Source: Acidobacteriota bacterium
GTDB lineage: Bacteria; Acidobacteriota; Vicinamibacteria; Vicinamibacterales; 2-12-FULL-66-21
Reading direction: 5' to 3'
Assembly: GCA_020200195.1 (NCBI GenBank)
Contig: JAIVJE010000100.1
Coordinates: forward strand, 6,779-14,870
Length of the DNA: 8,092 nt
Part shown: positions 6,488 to 8,092 of the stretch, in pieces
Numbering within the stretch: position 1 is the first letter of the stretch
Layout: the number at the start of each line of letters is the position of its first letter
Notes under the pieces: generated by a model
What the model saw: the letters and a program-made list of their open reading frames with translations, nothing else
Databases searched by the model: none
What the model was told of the DNA's origin: nothing
Position numbers and translations under genes: made by a program

Positions 6488-6799
6488 ATGGCTGACGCGC
6501 TTGGCATGGTCGAGACCAAAGGACTCATCGGCTCGATCGAAGCCGCCGACGCGATGGTCAAGGCCGCCAACGTCGTGCTCATCGGCAAAGAATACATCGG
6601 TGCCGGGTACGTCACGGTGATGGTCCGCGGCGACGTCGGTGCGGTCAAGGCCGCGACTGACGCGGGCGCGGCGGCGGCACGCCGGGTCGGTGAACTGGTC
6701 TCCGTCCACGTCATCCCGAAGCCGCACACGGAAGTCGAGAAGGTGCTGCCGAAGGGTGCCGTCAGCCCCGCCAGCAGCAAGGACGCGAAGGCTTCCTAA
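6488..6799 (+). CDS. Bacterial microcompartment hexameric shell protein (BMC-H, PduA-like)
   Basis: Predicted 103-residue single-domain shell protein. Six copies form a flat hexagonal tile with a central pore, and the tiles make the facets of a microcompartment. Family blocks are plain: LGMVETKGL (5-13), IEAADAMVKAANV (17-29), VRGDVGAVKAATDAGAAAA (46-64) and VHVIPKPHTEVEKVLPKG (73-90). Lys25 matches the tile-edge lysine (PduA Lys26). The pore loop is IGAGY (37-41) where PduA has IGSGL, so the pore-lining Ser becomes Ala and the position after the loop becomes Tyr. After Pro-Lys-Gly there is a 13-residue Ser/Ala/Lys tail that is probably flexible. The start is fixed by AGAAGGA at 6474-6480. 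It is followed 18 bases later by an acylating aldehyde dehydrogenase, so it belongs to a catabolic (metabolosome) rather than a carboxysome locus. I give no gene symbol because the compartment type is unknown. Confidence 0.95.
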   Translation: MADALGMVETKGLIGSIEAADAMVKAANVVLIGKEYIGAGYVTVMVRGDVGAVKAATDAGAAAARRVGELVSVHVIPKPHTEVEKVLPKGAVSPASSKDAKAS

Positions 6800-6817
6800 T
6801 ACCTCCGCCGCTCACGC

Positions 6818-8092
6818 ATGGCGCAGCCCTCGGCCCAGACCGATCGCGACTTGACGTCGATCCACGAGGCGCGGACGCTTGCGCGGCGAGCCAAGCAGGC
6901 GGCGGCTCCACTTGCCGAGCTGTCCCAGGAACAGATTGACGCGATTGTCGACGCGATGGCCGCGGCGGTGACGCCCCAGGCCGAAGCGCTCGCCCGGCTC
7001 GCGGTCGAGGAAACCGGCTACGGCGTCGTTGCCGACAAGATCCAGAAAAACCTCTTTTCATCCGAGAAAATCTACCGGTTCATCAAACCGATGAAGACGG
7101 TGGGAGTCGTCAACCGGCTCGACGATCGCAAGGTGATTGAGATCGCCGAACCCTTTGGCGTAGTCGCCGCCATCGTTCCAACGACGAACCCAACGTCCAC
7201 CGCCATCTACAAAATCCTGATCGCGCTGAAGGCGCGGTGCCCCATCGTCATCAGCCCACACCCATCCGCCGTCAGGTGCATCACGCGGTCCGCTGAGATC
7301 ATGAATGAAGCGGGACGACGGGCCGGATCCCCGGAGGGTGCGGTCAACTGGATGACGACCGTGACACTGGAGGGGACGCAGGAGTTGATGAAGTCCCGGG
7401 AGGTCGCCGTCATTCTGGCAACGGGCGGGATGGGTCTGGTCCGCGCGGCGTACAGCGCGGGCAAACCCGCGTACGGCGTCGGCCCGGGCAACGCTCCGGC
7501 GTACATCGAGCGCAGCGCCGATCTGGTCAAGGCCGTCCGCGACATCGTCAGGGGAAAGACCTTCGACAACGGCCTGCTGTGCTCCTCGGAGAATTCCGTG
7601 GTGGCTGACGCGCCGATCGCGGACGAGGTGAAGCGGCTGTTCGTCGAGAACGGCGGCCGGTTCCTGTCCGCTTCCGAGATTGATGCGCTCGGTCGCGTGC
7701 TCGTGACGTCACAGCGGTTGCCGAACCCGGCACTGGTCGGAAAGCCCGCGACGTTCGTGGCGCAGCAGGCCGGCATCAAGGTGACGCCAGACACGCGGGT
7801 GCTGATCGCCGAACTCGGCGGCGTTGGGCGGGACTATCCGCTGTCGATCGAGAAGCTCTGTCCTGTGCTCTCGTTTTATGTCGTGAGTGACTGGCGGGAG
7901 GGCTGCGAGCGCTGCAAGCAGATCCTGCGATACGGCGGGATGGGGCACACGATGTCGATTCATTCCCGAAACGACGAAATCATCCTGCAGTTCGGCCTGA
8001 AGAAACCCGCCTTCCGGATCGTCGTCAATACGCCTACGACCTTGGGCTCGATTGGGCTCACGACTGGGTTGGATCCGTCGATGACGCTAGGC
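6818..8092 (+). CDS. CoA-acylating aldehyde dehydrogenase (EutE/PduP/AdhE-N superfamily), C-terminus cut by window end
   Basis: 425 codons are visible with no stop; family members usually run to about 460-500 residues, so little is missing. It would oxidise an aldehyde to its acyl-CoA with NAD+ and coenzyme A inside a microcompartment. Visible motifs are the nucleotide-site segment IVPTTNPTSTAIYKILIALK (119-138), the conserved ATGGMGLVRAAYSAGKPA (201-218), GVGPGNAPAYIE (220-231), the active-site block TFDNGLLCSSENSV (248-261) with catalytic Cys255, and RYGGMGHTMSIHS (371-383). The TFDNG...CSSE pattern is closest to the AdhE N-terminal domain and SauS-like enzymes by eye, rather than to PduP. 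The N-terminal 20 residues show no clear amphipathic encapsulation helix plus linker as in PduP; one might lie at the unseen C-terminus. The ATG at 6818 lacks a Shine-Dalgarno sequence. The physiological aldehyde cannot be deduced. Confidence 0.92.
   Translation, partial: MAQPSAQTDRDLTSIHEARTLARRAKQAAAPLAELSQEQIDAIVDAMAAAVTPQAEALARLAVEETGYGVVADKIQKNLFSSEKIYRFIKPMKTVGVVNRLDDRKVIEIAEPFGVVAAIVPTTNPTSTAIYKILIALKARCPIVISPHPSAVRCITRSAEIMNEAGRRAGSPEGAVNWMTTVTLEGTQELMKSREVAVILATGGMGLVRAAYSAGKPAYGVGPGNAPAYIERSADLVKAVRDIVRGKTFDNGLLCSSENSVVADAPIADEVKRLFVENGGRFLSASEIDALGRVLVTSQRLPNPALVGKPATFVAQQAGIKVTPDTRVLIAELGGVGRDYPLSIEKLCPVLSFYVVSDWREGCERCKQILRYGGMGHTMSIHSRNDEIILQFGLKKPAFRIVVNTPTTLGSIGLTTGLDPSMTLG

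Noticed and set aside
7207..7794. Minus-strand open frame of 195 codons opposite the aldehyde dehydrogenase
   Set aside because: Antisense shadow of strongly conserved catalytic sequence; composition is low-complexity Ser/Arg/Thr.

Overview
The window is GC-rich, densely coded bacterial DNA. I see no tRNA, rRNA, CRISPR array, insertion sequence or phage gene. The protein types suggest a Gram-negative bacterium: an inner-membrane pilus/secretion platform, a lipoprotein with a lipobox, and a periplasmic-type transglycosylase. The PilM/PilN style and the layout of the transglycosylase resemble my recollection of Acidobacteriota (Vicinamibacteria-like) proteins. That placement is inference, not a database result.

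Left half (1-4561, minus strand): five genes form one tightly coupled operon, read from right to left. They are a PilC/GspF membrane platform protein, a PilB/GspE assembly ATPase, a PilM-like cytoplasmic protein, a PilN-like bitopic protein and the start of a PilO-like protein that leaves the window. The genes overlap by 4, 4, 1 and (with the preferred start) 4 bases. Together they would make the inner-membrane motor and alignment complex of a type IV pilus or type II secretion-like machine. Pilins, secretin, prepilin peptidase and a retraction ATPase are not in the window. The 197-bp gap upstream of pilC (4562-4758) is AT-rich in its middle and holds a perfect TATAAT on the minus strand.

Middle (4759-6396, minus strand): a lytic transglycosylase appears split by a one-base frameshift. 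The signal peptide and N-terminal domain are in one frame (5144-5392) and the catalytic SLT domain is in another (4759-5142). Upstream lies a gene for a predicted lipoprotein with two beta-rich halves and no recognised function. The gap 5393-5529 holds no gene that I can support.

Right end (6488-8092, plus strand): a divergent pair of genes is the likely beginning of a bacterial microcompartment (metabolosome) operon. The first encodes a PduA-like hexameric shell protein (BMC-H). The second encodes a CoA-acylating aldehyde dehydrogenase of the EutE/PduP/AdhE-N superfamily and is cut by the window edge after 425 codons. A shell protein next to an acylating aldehyde dehydrogenase is the hallmark of aldehyde-processing compartments, but the signature enzyme that would name the substrate is not visible. 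The lipoprotein/BMC intergenic region carries two pairs of direct repeats that could be regulatory. This locus is the best candidate for something new, and the flank to the right of the window would decide it.
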